In this document: positions 55,759-64,000 of the stretch, piece after piece | Layout of the letters: each line of letters opens with the position of its first letter | Numbering within the stretch: the first letter of the stretch is position 1 | Source of the DNA: Thermoplasmata archaeon | GTDB taxonomy: Archaea; Thermoplasmatota; Thermoplasmata; Lutacidiplasmatales; UBA184 | DNA: 64,000 nt | Assembly: GCA_028864975.1 (NCBI GenBank) | Contig: JAGWLG010000007.1 | Location: forward strand, 1 to 64,000 | Direction: 5' to 3' | Notes under the pieces: generated by a model | What the model was told of the DNA's origin: nothing | Database searches by the model: none | Seen by the model: only the letters and a program-made list of their open reading frames with translations | Translations under genes and position numbers: made by a program

Positions 55759-57057
55759 TCAGTTGGCGGTCGGACCCTTCTTTGCGCTCCCCTCAGGGTC
55801 GCGACGAGCGGAGGGGGGCGCCGTGGGTTCCTCCATCCCGTCGACATACGCGAGCTCGCCGTGGATGGACTCGTCCAGGCCCATCTCCTCCACGGAGCTC
55901 GAGACCCTCACCGGGGTGATCTTGTCGATGATCCAGAGCATGGCGTAGGTGAAACCGACCGCCCAGACGATGCCGATGGCGGTCGCGGCCACTTGAGCCG
56001 CGAAGAAGTGGGTATCCCCCAGGAGCAGGCCGTTCGGGCCGACCCCGGGGTGATTGAAGGCCGCGTTCGCGAAGACCCCCAGGGCGATGGCCCCGACGGC
56101 GCCGCCGATACCGTGGACCCCCCACACGTCGAGGGCGTCATCCCACCCCCGACGGTTCTTGAGCCATATGGCACCGTAGCAGACGGTGCCCGCCAGGACG
56201 CCCACGACCATCGACGCGCCAGGACTGATGTACCCGGCGCAGGGCGTGATCATGGCGAGGCCCGCCACGGCCCCGGTGAGCAACCCCAGGAATTTCGGTT
56301 TCTTCTCGAAGATCCAGGCCATCGCGAGCCAGACCGTCGCGGCCACCGAGGCGGCAAGGTCGGTGTTGATGAACGCCGTCACCGTGACCGTGTCCACCGT
56401 GAGCTCGCTGCCCGCGTTGAAACCGTACCACCCGAACCAGAGGAGACCTGTCCCCAGGGCGACCAGGGGGACGTTGTGGGGCGCACTGTCCTTGATCCTT
56501 CGAGCTCCCACGAAGAAGACCGCGGCCAGCGCGGCGAAACCCGCGAGGGTATGGACGACGATGCCTCCCGCGAAGTCGCGGACCCCCCAGGTCGCGAGCA
56601 GGCCGCCTCCCCAGATCATGTGGACGAAGGGGATGTAAACGAAGAGAGACCAGGCGACCAGGAAGATGATGTAGGCCTTGAACGAGACTCGGTTGGTGAA
56701 GGCCCCTGAGATGAGGGCGGGGGTGATGATCGCGAACATCATCTGGTAGACGAAGAACGCGTAGAGCGGGATGCTGGGGTCCCCCGCGAACGGGGTGCCG
56801 GGCCCCATGTTCTGCATGAAGGCGTAGTGGAAGTCCCCGTAGACCCCACCCGCCCCGCCGCTGAAGCTCAGCGAGAAGCCCACCGTGAACCACAGGATGT
56901 CCACGATGGCCATCGAGACGAAGCTCTGGATCATGATGGTCAGGACGTTCTTGCGCCCGACCAACCCGCCGTAGAAGAACGCCAGGCCCGGCGTCATCAG
57001 CATCACGAGGCTCGTGGCGATGAGCATGAAGGCGGTGTCGCCGGTGTCGAACGTCAT
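55759..57057 (-). CDS. amt: Ammonium transporter
   Basis: DTAFMLIATSLVMLMTPGLAFFYGGLVGRKNVLTIMIQSF...DVWGVHGIGGAVGAIALGVFA. Confidence 0.95.
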   Translation of the reverse strand: MTFDTGDTAFMLIATSLVMLMTPGLAFFYGGLVGRKNVLTIMIQSFVSMAIVDILWFTVGFSLSFSGGAGGVYGDFHYAFMQNMGPGTPFAGDPSIPLYAFFVYQMMFAIITPALISGAFTNRVSFKAYIIFLVAWSLFVYIPFVHMIWGGGLLATWGVRDFAGGIVVHTLAGFAALAAVFFVGARRIKDSAPHNVPLVALGTGLLWFGWYGFNAGSELTVDTVTVTAFINTDLAASVAATVWLAMAWIFEKKPKFLGLLTGAVAGLAMITPCAGYISPGASMVVGVLAGTVCYGAIWLKNRRGWDDALDVWGVHGIGGAVGAIALGVFANAAFNHPGVGPNGLLLGDTHFFAAQVAATAIGIVWAVGFTYAMLWIIDKITPVRVSSSVEEMGLDESIHGELAYVDGMEEPTAPPSARRDPEGSAKKGPTAN

Positions 57058-57216
57058 GGCCGGTCCTTCGTAGGCTCCCGGGTCGTCCGCCTATGTAATG
57101 CCTGCTGTCGACCGGAACGGGGCCGGACCCTCAGAATTGACCTCGGACGAGCCCCCGTTTCACGACCTCTCCTGCCCTCTTGTAGGGAGGTTTCCTGCTC
57201 TGGGTCAGAAGGGACC

Positions 57217-57672
57217 ATGATCGCGTTGGCGGATGTGGCGGTGTGCGTGAAGGATGCGAGGAAGAGCGCCAAGTGGTGGGTCGAGAAGGTCGGCTTCTCA
57301 ACACACACGCTCGAGGGCCCCGAAGGGCACGCCGTCATGGTCGCTCCTCCCGGGGACCGGTTCGTCGTGCACTTGTGCGAAGGCTTCGACAAGGTCGAGC
57401 CGGGGAACAGCGGGATCGCCTTCGTGACCGACGACCTTGAGGGAACGGTCGATCGGATGACGCGGGCGGGGGTCGAGTTCGTCGAGCCGCTGAAGAAGGT
57501 GGACTGGGGCGGGATGGCGAAGTTCGCCGACCCCGACGGGAACGTCTTCTGGCTCCTGGGAGCTCCGCGGGCCTTCATCGAGCAGGCCACGGCCACTCCC
57601 CCCGTCGTGCCTTCACCACCTCAGGCCGCGACTGCGAAGGGACGAGGTAAGGCTCCCCGTTCCGCATCCTGA
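57217..57672 (+). CDS. VOC/glyoxalase-like protein
   Basis: MIALADVAVCVKDARKSAKWWVEKVGFSTHTLEG...KFADPDGNVFWLLG. Confidence 0.8.
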   Translation: MIALADVAVCVKDARKSAKWWVEKVGFSTHTLEGPEGHAVMVAPPGDRFVVHLCEGFDKVEPGNSGIAFVTDDLEGTVDRMTRAGVEFVEPLKKVDWGGMAKFADPDGNVFWLLGAPRAFIEQATATPPVVPSPPQAATAKGRGKAPRSAS

Positions 57673-57954
57673 GCTCGAGGGCCCTCAGGAGCCGACCGAC
57701 ACGCTCCGAAGGTGTCAGGCTGGAGAACGGCTCCACCGCCCCTGGAAGCTCCGAAGGGTCTCCGGCCCCAGGGAAGGATTCGCGGCCTACCGTCCGCGCA
57801 TGGAGTCGAGCCGCTGACGGAAGGATCTCACCTGTCGAGCTGACGCCGGTCGGAAAGGAGCTGGTCTCCCCCACTTGGACAATCGCGCAGGGAGATCCTT
57901 GGGCGCACCGGCTCGCGAAATCGCTGAAATAGTTGGAGGGGGCTCTCATTCAGC

Positions 57955-58281
57955 ATGGCGTATCCCCCCAACGTCCCCGTCGCCGTTCCGTCCGGGCCGG
58001 TCCAGTACAAGCGACAGTACTCCCTAGCCCTCTTGGTCATCCTGCTCCTTTTCTGTTGGCCGGCCGCCATCATCTACTACTTCACACGGGAGAAGGTCGC
58101 CGTCCAGGAGTTCGCGCCGGGTCAGGTCGTGATGGTCGCCACGCCGGCGGCGACGGGCTACGCAGCTCCGGCCCCAGGCGTCGCCGGCGCTCCCCCCAGC
58201 TGTTCCCGGTGTGGTCGGCCGACCACTTTCATGCCCCAGTACAGCCGCTACTACTGCTACAGCTGTTCGCAGTACGTCTAG
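57955..58281 (+). CDS. Small TM protein with C-terminal zinc ribbon
   Basis: LALLVILLLFCWPAAIIYYFTREK; CSRCGRPTTFMPQYSRYYCYSC. Confidence 0.65.
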   Translation: MAYPPNVPVAVPSGPVQYKRQYSLALLVILLLFCWPAAIIYYFTREKVAVQEFAPGQVVMVATPAATGYAAPAPGVAGAPPSCSRCGRPTTFMPQYSRYYCYSCSQYV

Positions 58282-58349
58282 CGCTGTCCCCAGACCGCTG
58301 GGGCGGACGCTCTCGAACTCCCCGGGGCGTCCACTTGGGTGCGGGCCGG

Positions 58350-59984
58350 TTACGAGGATTCCCGGTCTCCGCCGTGGGTCGGCTCCGCGGCCTCCGCAGC
58401 TTGGCCCCCGTGGGGGGCCGCACCGGTCCCCCCGCCACCATGACGCTTCACATGCTCTCGCAATCCGTGCCCCGCCTCCCTCAGGTTCTTCCGCATCTGA
58501 AGACGTTGTTGCTCGAGCTCTTCGACCTGCGCTTCGTGCTGTTGCAGCGCCTCGGCGTGCTGCACCAACTCGGCCTCGCGCTCCGAGAGCTTGCGGCTCC
58601 TCACGTCAAGCTCATGGGACCTCTTGGCACTGGCCTCCTCTCGGGCCCCTACCTCCTTCTCCCGGGTCTGGAGCGAAGCAGCACGACTCAAGTTCAGTCG
58701 CGTTCTTTGTCCTAGCTCGGCGTCCTGCGCGTTCAGGCGGGCCTGTCTCTCCTCCGCATCTCCGAGCCGCTTCCGGCTCTCCGCGGCAAGCTCGTTCGCC
58801 TCCGCCAGCCTTCGCTGGAGCTCCTCCTCCTGAGTGCTCTTGACCTTCTCCCATTGCTCCTCTTGGGACAACAGCTGCCCCTCTCTCACATTGAGCGAGT
58901 CCTCGTGAGACCTCAGTTGGCCATCTCGCGTCGAGAGCGCCTTCGCTCGCTCGCGCGCGGCAACCTCGCGCTTGTCGAGGTCCTCCTGGGCCGCCTTGAG
59001 CCGAGTTTCGCGCCGTACTAGGTCCTGGGATTGGTGTTTGATCTCCAGTTCCCGTTTCTTGAGCTCGATCTCCTCGAAGGAACCGGCCTTGGGTGCCCCT
59101 GCCGCCTCCGCTCCCCCCGCCGGCGGTCGCCCTGCTGCCTCTTCCTTCTCGGCAAAGGCCTTCTCCCGTGTTGCGAGGCTCTGTTCACGTTCCGTGAGGG
59201 TCTTCTCCGACCGCGTGAGCTCCTCCAACCGGCGCTGCAGCTCCTCCTGCCGCGCCTCGAGGTCACGCTTGACCCCCTCCACCTCTACGATACGGGAGTC
59301 GAGAGTCTGCTCTTTCTGAGAGAACGCGGCTTCCCGCGCCTTGATCGCGTCCTCCCGGGTGGATAGCGCGGACTCGCGGTCCGAACGTCCCTTCTTGCGG
59401 TCCGAGCCTGCGGCTTGAGCTGGCTCAGGGCCCTCGGAGGGAGCTGGGCCCGCTGCGGGAGGGGTCGCCTCGATCGTCCCCACGCCTCCCCGGGGCGGTT
59501 GTGGAGGGGGCTGAGGCCGTGTTGCCGCCCCCGTCGGAGTGGGAGGCGCGGGGGAGGAAGGAGCAGGGGCAGGAACAGGGGCGGCCGAGACGGTAGGGGG
59601 CTGGGAGGGTGGAGGAGGAGGCTGTGACGGGGAGGGTGACGTGGAGTTGGCCCTGGGCGACGGTGGTGGAGGTGGAGGGGGCAAGAAGAGGACCCCGGAG
59701 GTTCCTAGCCGCACCTGCTCCAGTCCCTCCGGGGTGATCCTGGCCTGGAACCCGTCCCCGGCCCTCGCTTCCATCCTGATCAAGCGGTACCCCTGCAGGG
59801 TTTGCAGGGCTCCTTCGATGTCCAGGTCGCGCGCTCCCCGCAAGGACTTCCGGGCATCGCGAAGATACTGGTCCCGTGGGACGGCCAACTGGCCCCCACC
59901 GGAGGCTTCGGCGGTGAACCGCAGGACCATGTACAGAAAGTCCTGCGGAGCGGCGGGGGCAGATTGGACGGATGCCGTCGCCAT
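58350..59984 (-). CDS. Coiled-coil protein with small N-terminal domain and Pro-rich linker
   Basis: N-terminal FLYMVLRFTAEASGGGQLAVPRDQYLRDARKSLRGARDLDIEGALQTLQGYRLIRME, poly-Pro linker, long coiled coil. Confidence 0.75.
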   Translation of the reverse strand: MATASVQSAPAAPQDFLYMVLRFTAEASGGGQLAVPRDQYLRDARKSLRGARDLDIEGALQTLQGYRLIRMEARAGDGFQARITPEGLEQVRLGTSGVLFLPPPPPPPSPRANSTSPSPSQPPPPPSQPPTVSAAPVPAPAPSSPAPPTPTGAATRPQPPPQPPRGGVGTIEATPPAAGPAPSEGPEPAQAAGSDRKKGRSDRESALSTREDAIKAREAAFSQKEQTLDSRIVEVEGVKRDLEARQEELQRRLEELTRSEKTLTEREQSLATREKAFAEKEEAAGRPPAGGAEAAGAPKAGSFEEIELKKRELEIKHQSQDLVRRETRLKAAQEDLDKREVAARERAKALSTRDGQLRSHEDSLNVREGQLLSQEEQWEKVKSTQEEELQRRLAEANELAAESRKRLGDAEERQARLNAQDAELGQRTRLNLSRAASLQTREKEVGAREEASAKRSHELDVRSRKLSEREAELVQHAEALQQHEAQVEELEQQRLQMRKNLREAGHGLREHVKRHGGGGTGAAPHGGQAAEAAEPTHGGDRESS

Positions 59985-60431
59985 GGAGGTGGCGAGCCTG
60001 GCATACCGAATCGAACACTTAGTTGTTGGGAGACGGCAAACAGGCCCGTGGAAGGAGGGTCCCTCCCTAACAGGCGAGGGGGGGCTCTTCTCGGCACCCA
60101 GGGACGACGAGGCGGGATTCCCCGTCCTCCTTCCGCGGGCGGTGGCTCGAAGTTCACGCCCCGAACAGCGCGGAGCGTCACGACCCGTGCGGCTTCCTGG
60201 TGGTCGCAGATGGGGACGCTCTGGTCCGGTGCGGCCCAGTTACGAGATCGGTCGAGCTCAAATACGACGAACGGTGTCCGTTTGTCCGACATGGGTCGGA
60301 CAGTGCTAACCCCGCGAGGGCCCGTAGTCGCGTCCCAGATGGGTCGCCTCCCTCCCTTGGGCCAGCTGTCCAACGAAGTACGCTCGACTCGAGGCCCGGC
60401 GCTCTCGTCACCCTTCTCGTCCGGTAGACCG

Positions 60432-60629
60432 ATGGTCTGCCGTTGGTGTGGCGAGAAGGCCTCCGTCAACCGCATCCTGAGGATCACATTCTGCGCGACC
60501 CATGGATTCGAGGGCCCCCTCGACCCGGGCGATGTCCCGGTCTTCCGGGCGGGGCGCGCGCTGGGCGCGGGGGTCTACCCCGTCTCTGCAGGTCTCGCAA
60601 CGGGCTCGTGGGCGGTTCCGGCAGGGTAG
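60432..60629 (+). CDS. Small zinc-ribbon-like protein, paralog of 48535-48822
   Basis: MVCRWCGEKASVNRILRITFCATHGFEGPLDPGDVPVFRAGRALGAGVYPVSAGLATGSWAVPAG, in frame of ORF 59802-60629; start may be upstream. Confidence 0.6.
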   Translation: MVCRWCGEKASVNRILRITFCATHGFEGPLDPGDVPVFRAGRALGAGVYPVSAGLATGSWAVPAG

Positions 60630-60692
60630 CGCTGGCGAAATGTTCCCGTGCGATGGGTCGCGCCTGAACGCTCGTGGAGAGGGGCGGCAGCT

Positions 60693-61151
60693 CTACGCGG
60701 GGCAGGCAGGAGGCGAAGATCCTGTTCTTGCGGTTAGAGCCGGCCACTGGCTGGCATCGATGCAGAAGAACGCGGTCGCGTGGTGACCGGTGGAGTCGCG
60801 AGTGATGAGGGAACCGGGGTAGTACCCGGCGGCCGAGTAGACGTGGACCACGTTCGTCAGGGCGGAGCTGGAGCCGTCACCGAAGGACCAGGAGAAAGAG
60901 TAGGGCGGCGTACAGCCCGACGCGCTCGCCCAGAAGACCACGGACCCGTTGAGGTAGTCTGTCGCGTTCGGGCTCTCGTTCCAATCTCCTGGCAGCGGGA
61001 TCTCCATGCCCCAGGGTGTGTTGAACGGGCAGTAGCTCGAGTGACCCAGGAACGCGACCAGGCCCGCCCCCGCGGCCGTCCCGGCTATCGCACCGACCAA
61101 GACGGCAACGAACGGGGTGACCCCCCGCTGGCCGTGGATGCGAGGCGGCAT
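60693..61151 (-). CDS. Single-TM protein with one PKD-like domain
   Basis: VTPFVAVLVGAIAGTAAGAGLVAFL; CTPPYSFSWSFGDGSSSALTNVVHVYSAAGYY. Confidence 0.65.
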   Translation of the reverse strand: MPPRIHGQRGVTPFVAVLVGAIAGTAAGAGLVAFLGHSSYCPFNTPWGMEIPLPGDWNESPNATDYLNGSVVFWASASGCTPPYSFSWSFGDGSSSALTNVVHVYSAAGYYPGSLITRDSTGHHATAFFCIDASQWPALTARTGSSPPACPA

Positions 61152-61321
61152 GCGACACCCCCAAGAAACAAGGCTCGCATGCCTGCTTGAGCCTTCGGTC
61201 GAACCGGATTCATATCGACGCACGACGGGGCCAGGATGCCCTGCTGTACAGGAGTCCCCTTCCTCTCAGGGAAGGAGACGAGGAACATGGGAACTAACCG
61301 GGGGGAAGCATTCCGATGCCG

Positions 61322-61903
61322 CTAGACCCCGTCCCTCTTGGCGAGCATCCTCCGGAAGAGCTCCGCCTGCTCGATCGCGTCATCGAGCGCGTTGTGCGTG
61401 TGCTTGCGACCTGATCGAAGGTGGCTCGGAAGGTTCCCCTTCCGAGTGCCGCGCCAGTCCGTGCCTCCTGCTCCCATCCAGAACGACTTCATGTCAAGGG
61501 AGTTCGGGCCGAAGAGGTTCGCGCCCTCCTCCTCCGTCAGGAACTTGACCATGTACCAGCGAACAAACATCCAGTCGAAGGTCCCGAAGGAGGCGAAGAC
61601 GGGACGTGCGGGCAGGACCTCGCGGACCCACCTTCCGAAACGACGCATCGCCTCGGCCGGCTCGACGCCCTCGGCCTCGAGCTTCGAAAGGTCGAGGCCG
61701 TTCACTCGCATCGCATCGGGGTCCGCCTTGGAACCTGGCAGCGGTTGGAGCTCGACGTAGAAGGTCTTCGAGACCTCGCTCAGCCAACAGGCCCCGAGGG
61801 ACACCATGGAGTACTCCCCGGGGATGGGGCCCGACGCCTCGATGTCGACCGAGATCACCTCCTCTCGATAGCGTTGAGTCGGATCCTTAGGGGTCGCCTG
61901 CAT
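61322..61903 (-). CDS. DEDD/DnaQ-like 3'-5' exonuclease
   Basis: VISVDIEASGPIPGEYSMVSLGA...FDWMFVRWYM...HTHNALDDAIEQAELFRRM. Confidence 0.8.
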   Translation of the reverse strand: MQATPKDPTQRYREEVISVDIEASGPIPGEYSMVSLGACWLSEVSKTFYVELQPLPGSKADPDAMRVNGLDLSKLEAEGVEPAEAMRRFGRWVREVLPARPVFASFGTFDWMFVRWYMVKFLTEEEGANLFGPNSLDMKSFWMGAGGTDWRGTRKGNLPSHLRSGRKHTHNALDDAIEQAELFRRMLAKRDGV

Positions 61904-62224
61904 GCTCCTCCATTCACCCGCCGCTCGATGAATCCATCGAGGGGCAGCGGGGTGAAGGGGCTTGGACCGCAACCCCTCGGACTCGGTCCGCTCGGCATGT
62001 GATCCGCGGGGAGGGACGAGCGCCGCGGTCAGACACGGAGCGCGACCGAGCGGTGCTCCGGGGCGGTAGAGCGTACCCCAGCCGGTCGCCGGCATTCACG
62101 TGTGGGGCGGACCAACAATGCCCTCTGCGCAGGCTCATTTCATGGATCGCATCGTCTCGCACAGCCCGTCAGACGGAGGAGGCAGCCCATCTCAAGCAGC
62201 GGAAGGTCCGACGCTTGTACGCCG

Positions 62225-62545
62225 TCAAGTTGAGGGAGAGTGTCCAAAGAGCCACGACGCGGCGCCGACGGGCAACGAAGGGATCGCGGGGTTGGACATC
62301 GCGCTGACGACGAGGAGGTACAGGACGACGGCTAGGATGATCGGTACGACAAAGAGGACGTTGAGGATGATCGCGATGACCTTCATGTCGTGGTCATCTC
62401 GGCTTTGGGCCACGGGCATGTAAGTCGGGACAAGAACGTAGGGAGGGGGCCCCGGGGGGGGAGGGTAGCCTAGGGGGGGCCCGGAGGGAAGCGGTGACCC
62501 CGGAGATGGGGGTGGGGGCGGCGGCTGGCTAAAGTTCGAGGCCAT
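62225..62545 (-). CDS. Small Pro-rich membrane protein
   Basis: QPPPPPPSPGSPLPSGPPLGYPPPPGPPP then MKVIAIILNVLFVVPIILAVVLYLLVVSAM. Confidence 0.55.
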   Translation of the reverse strand: MASNFSQPPPPPPSPGSPLPSGPPLGYPPPPGPPPYVLVPTYMPVAQSRDDHDMKVIAIILNVLFVVPIILAVVLYLLVVSAMSNPAIPSLPVGAASWLFGHSPST

Positions 62546-62908
62546 GCTCGTCGAAGTACCCCTCTGCCGGTATGTAGAGCTGCTTCCCCGTCTATCACCA
62601 GTTAGTCGCGATGATCGCGAGCACATCGACCGAGTCCACGGATCAGGAGGCCGAGGCACGAACGCACTCTGTCCCGAACGGATTACCCCAGGGGAAGAAC
62701 GTCGTGATCGTGGAGGGGCGTGGAGTCGCTGCGAGTGTTCCGACGACCGCGGAGGCCCTCAGGGCACCTCGCGGAGAGCGCGCGCGAGCAGCGGCCTCCC
62801 TCGTTTCCATCCTCACGGTTACGCCTCTCCCGCCGAGTCGGACGGAGGGGGCAACAGAAGCGCAGTCACGGCCGCGACACTGCTCGTCAGGAGGCCCTCG
62901 TCGTCGGG

Positions 62909-63472
62909 CTAGATCAGAGGTGCGCTCCACGTGCCATGGACCTGGACGGTGTCGGCTTGCGAGTCGGCCGCGCAGACCTCCGGAGAGAGCGACCCGGTCT
63001 GGAAGGAGCCCGACCCGCCCGTGCCGCGGGCTTCGTAGAGCACCCGACCCCCCAGGTCCTCCACGAGGAACGTGGCGTCCGTGCCCCCCTCAGTGGACCA
63101 CGTGAGGTGGTAGGTGGCCCCGGTCCGAAGGACCCCGTTCGTCCCTCCCGGATCGCAGACGCCGCTCCCAGGCGGCCCGTAGTACGGGACGTTGAGGGTG
63201 AAGGAGAAAGCCCGCGTGGTGGGTACCGTCACGCTCACGATCAGTATCGCGGCGAGCACCGCCAAGGCCAGCAGCATTATGATCCTCCCTCTCCCGAGAA
63301 AGTACGCGCTAGAACGGGCGACGCGCTCGCGACCTGGGGTGAGCCGCAGAGGAGTGGTGAGCGTGGATGAGCCGCCCGTGAGCGGAGGCTGGAGCGGCGC
63401 GCCACATGAACGGCAGATCCCCTCGTCACGGAAGTGGAGGAGCCCGCACCGGGCGCACTCTCGTGCGGTCAA
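62909..63472 (-). CDS. Zinc-ribbon / single-TM protein with extracellular domain
   Basis: CARCGLLHFRDEGICRSCGAPL; TM IIMLLALAVLAAILIVSVTV. Confidence 0.65.
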   Translation of the reverse strand: MTARECARCGLLHFRDEGICRSCGAPLQPPLTGGSSTLTTPLRLTPGRERVARSSAYFLGRGRIIMLLALAVLAAILIVSVTVPTTRAFSFTLNVPYYGPPGSGVCDPGGTNGVLRTGATYHLTWSTEGGTDATFLVEDLGGRVLYEARGTGGSGSFQTGSLSPEVCAADSQADTVQVHGTWSAPLI

Positions 63473-63667
63473 TGATACCGGCTAGGATGTGAGCTCCCCA
63501 TAGGTCTGCCGATTCGAGCAGCTCCCGGAGATGCGGGGCTGGAGTCGATCGGCGCGCTCGGGAAGATCCCGGTCATCCGTGCCATCACCCTCGAAGGTCA
63601 TTCATCGCCCCGTGCAGCAGGGGAGCTCTTTGTCGGAGAAGGGTCCCCCGCGCCGGCAGTCCCGGAG

Positions 63668-63741
63668 TGCTCCTGGCGGGATTTGAACCCGCGTCAAAGG
63701 CTCGAGAGGCCTCTATCCTTGACCACTAGACTACAGGAGCA
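63668..63741 (-). tRNA. tRNA-Glu (CTC)
   Basis: Cloverleaf on minus strand: TGCTCCT acceptor / AGGAGCA, anticodon stem-loop GAGGC-CTCTCGA-GCCTT, T arm GCGGGTTCAAATCCCGC. Confidence 0.93.
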
Positions 63742-63942
63742 GCGACGGACGGCCTACGTCCGACCCCTTTTGGCCCTTTCTGCTTCGACCCGACGGCCGG
63801 AGCGGGAGTGCGCGGCCGGTCGCTTCCCCGCCCGCAGAACCCTCCGGATGCTCCGGAATACGCATCTCAGTTCCCGAGAGGGAATCCGGTGTCACATCAT
63901 GTCACGGAGTCAAGAAATACTACGTATCCAGTCCGAAGCCGT

Positions 63943-64000
63943 ATGATGGCGCCGGTCAAGGCCCGCACGGGCCACATTGTCATCGATGGGAAGAAGGATT
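63943..64000 (+). CDS. Start of a gene truncated by the window edge
   Basis: Open frame M(M)APVKARTGHIVIDGKKD to the end. Confidence 0.3.
   Translation, partial: MMAPVKARTGHIVIDGKKD

Noticed and set aside
63683-63946. 87-aa plus-strand ORF
   Set aside because: Overlaps the tRNA-Glu gene; not credible coding.

Overview
This is a high-GC archaeal window. Translation and ribosome genes (aIF2-alpha, aIF5A, L44e, S27e, Nop10, fibrillarin/Nop5) identify it as archaeal; it is probably a Thermoplasmatota-like euryarchaeon, but that lineage call is inference only. It divides into two parts. (1) About 1-26 kb is an accessory, defence-rich region. It holds an IS1634-like transposase, a degenerate Orc1/Cdc6-like ATPase with several relics of its C-terminal winged-helix domain, an SPFH protein, a Panacea/YwgA-like antitoxin with a RelE-like toxin, a type II R-M pair, a Cas4-like nuclease split over two overlapping membrane-anchored ORFs, a GIY-YIG nuclease, a SIR2-like protein followed by an orphan HsdR C-terminus, and a type I hsdM/hsdS operon whose 'hsdR' ORF is an apparent HerA/TraG-like ATPase joined in frame to the C-terminal half of HsdR. 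(2) About 26-64 kb is mostly core chromosome: DRG GTPase, flpA/nop5, purF, L1-L10-P1, L44e-S27e-aIF2a-Nop10, aTrm56, mevalonate kinase, YchF/OBG-like GTPase, a cobalamin adenosyltransferase, aIF5A, amt and tRNA-Glu, interspersed with zinc-ribbon, PKD and coiled-coil proteins. A ~105 bp copy of the drg 5' region at 24733-24838 duplicates 26198-26300 and marks a likely rearrangement boundary. The best candidates for new biology are the split membrane Cas4-like pair, the HerA-HsdR chimera with its SIR2/membrane-protein neighbours, the antitoxin/RelE pair, and the catalytically degenerate Cdc6-like cluster. All calls come from reading the sequence; no database search was run.
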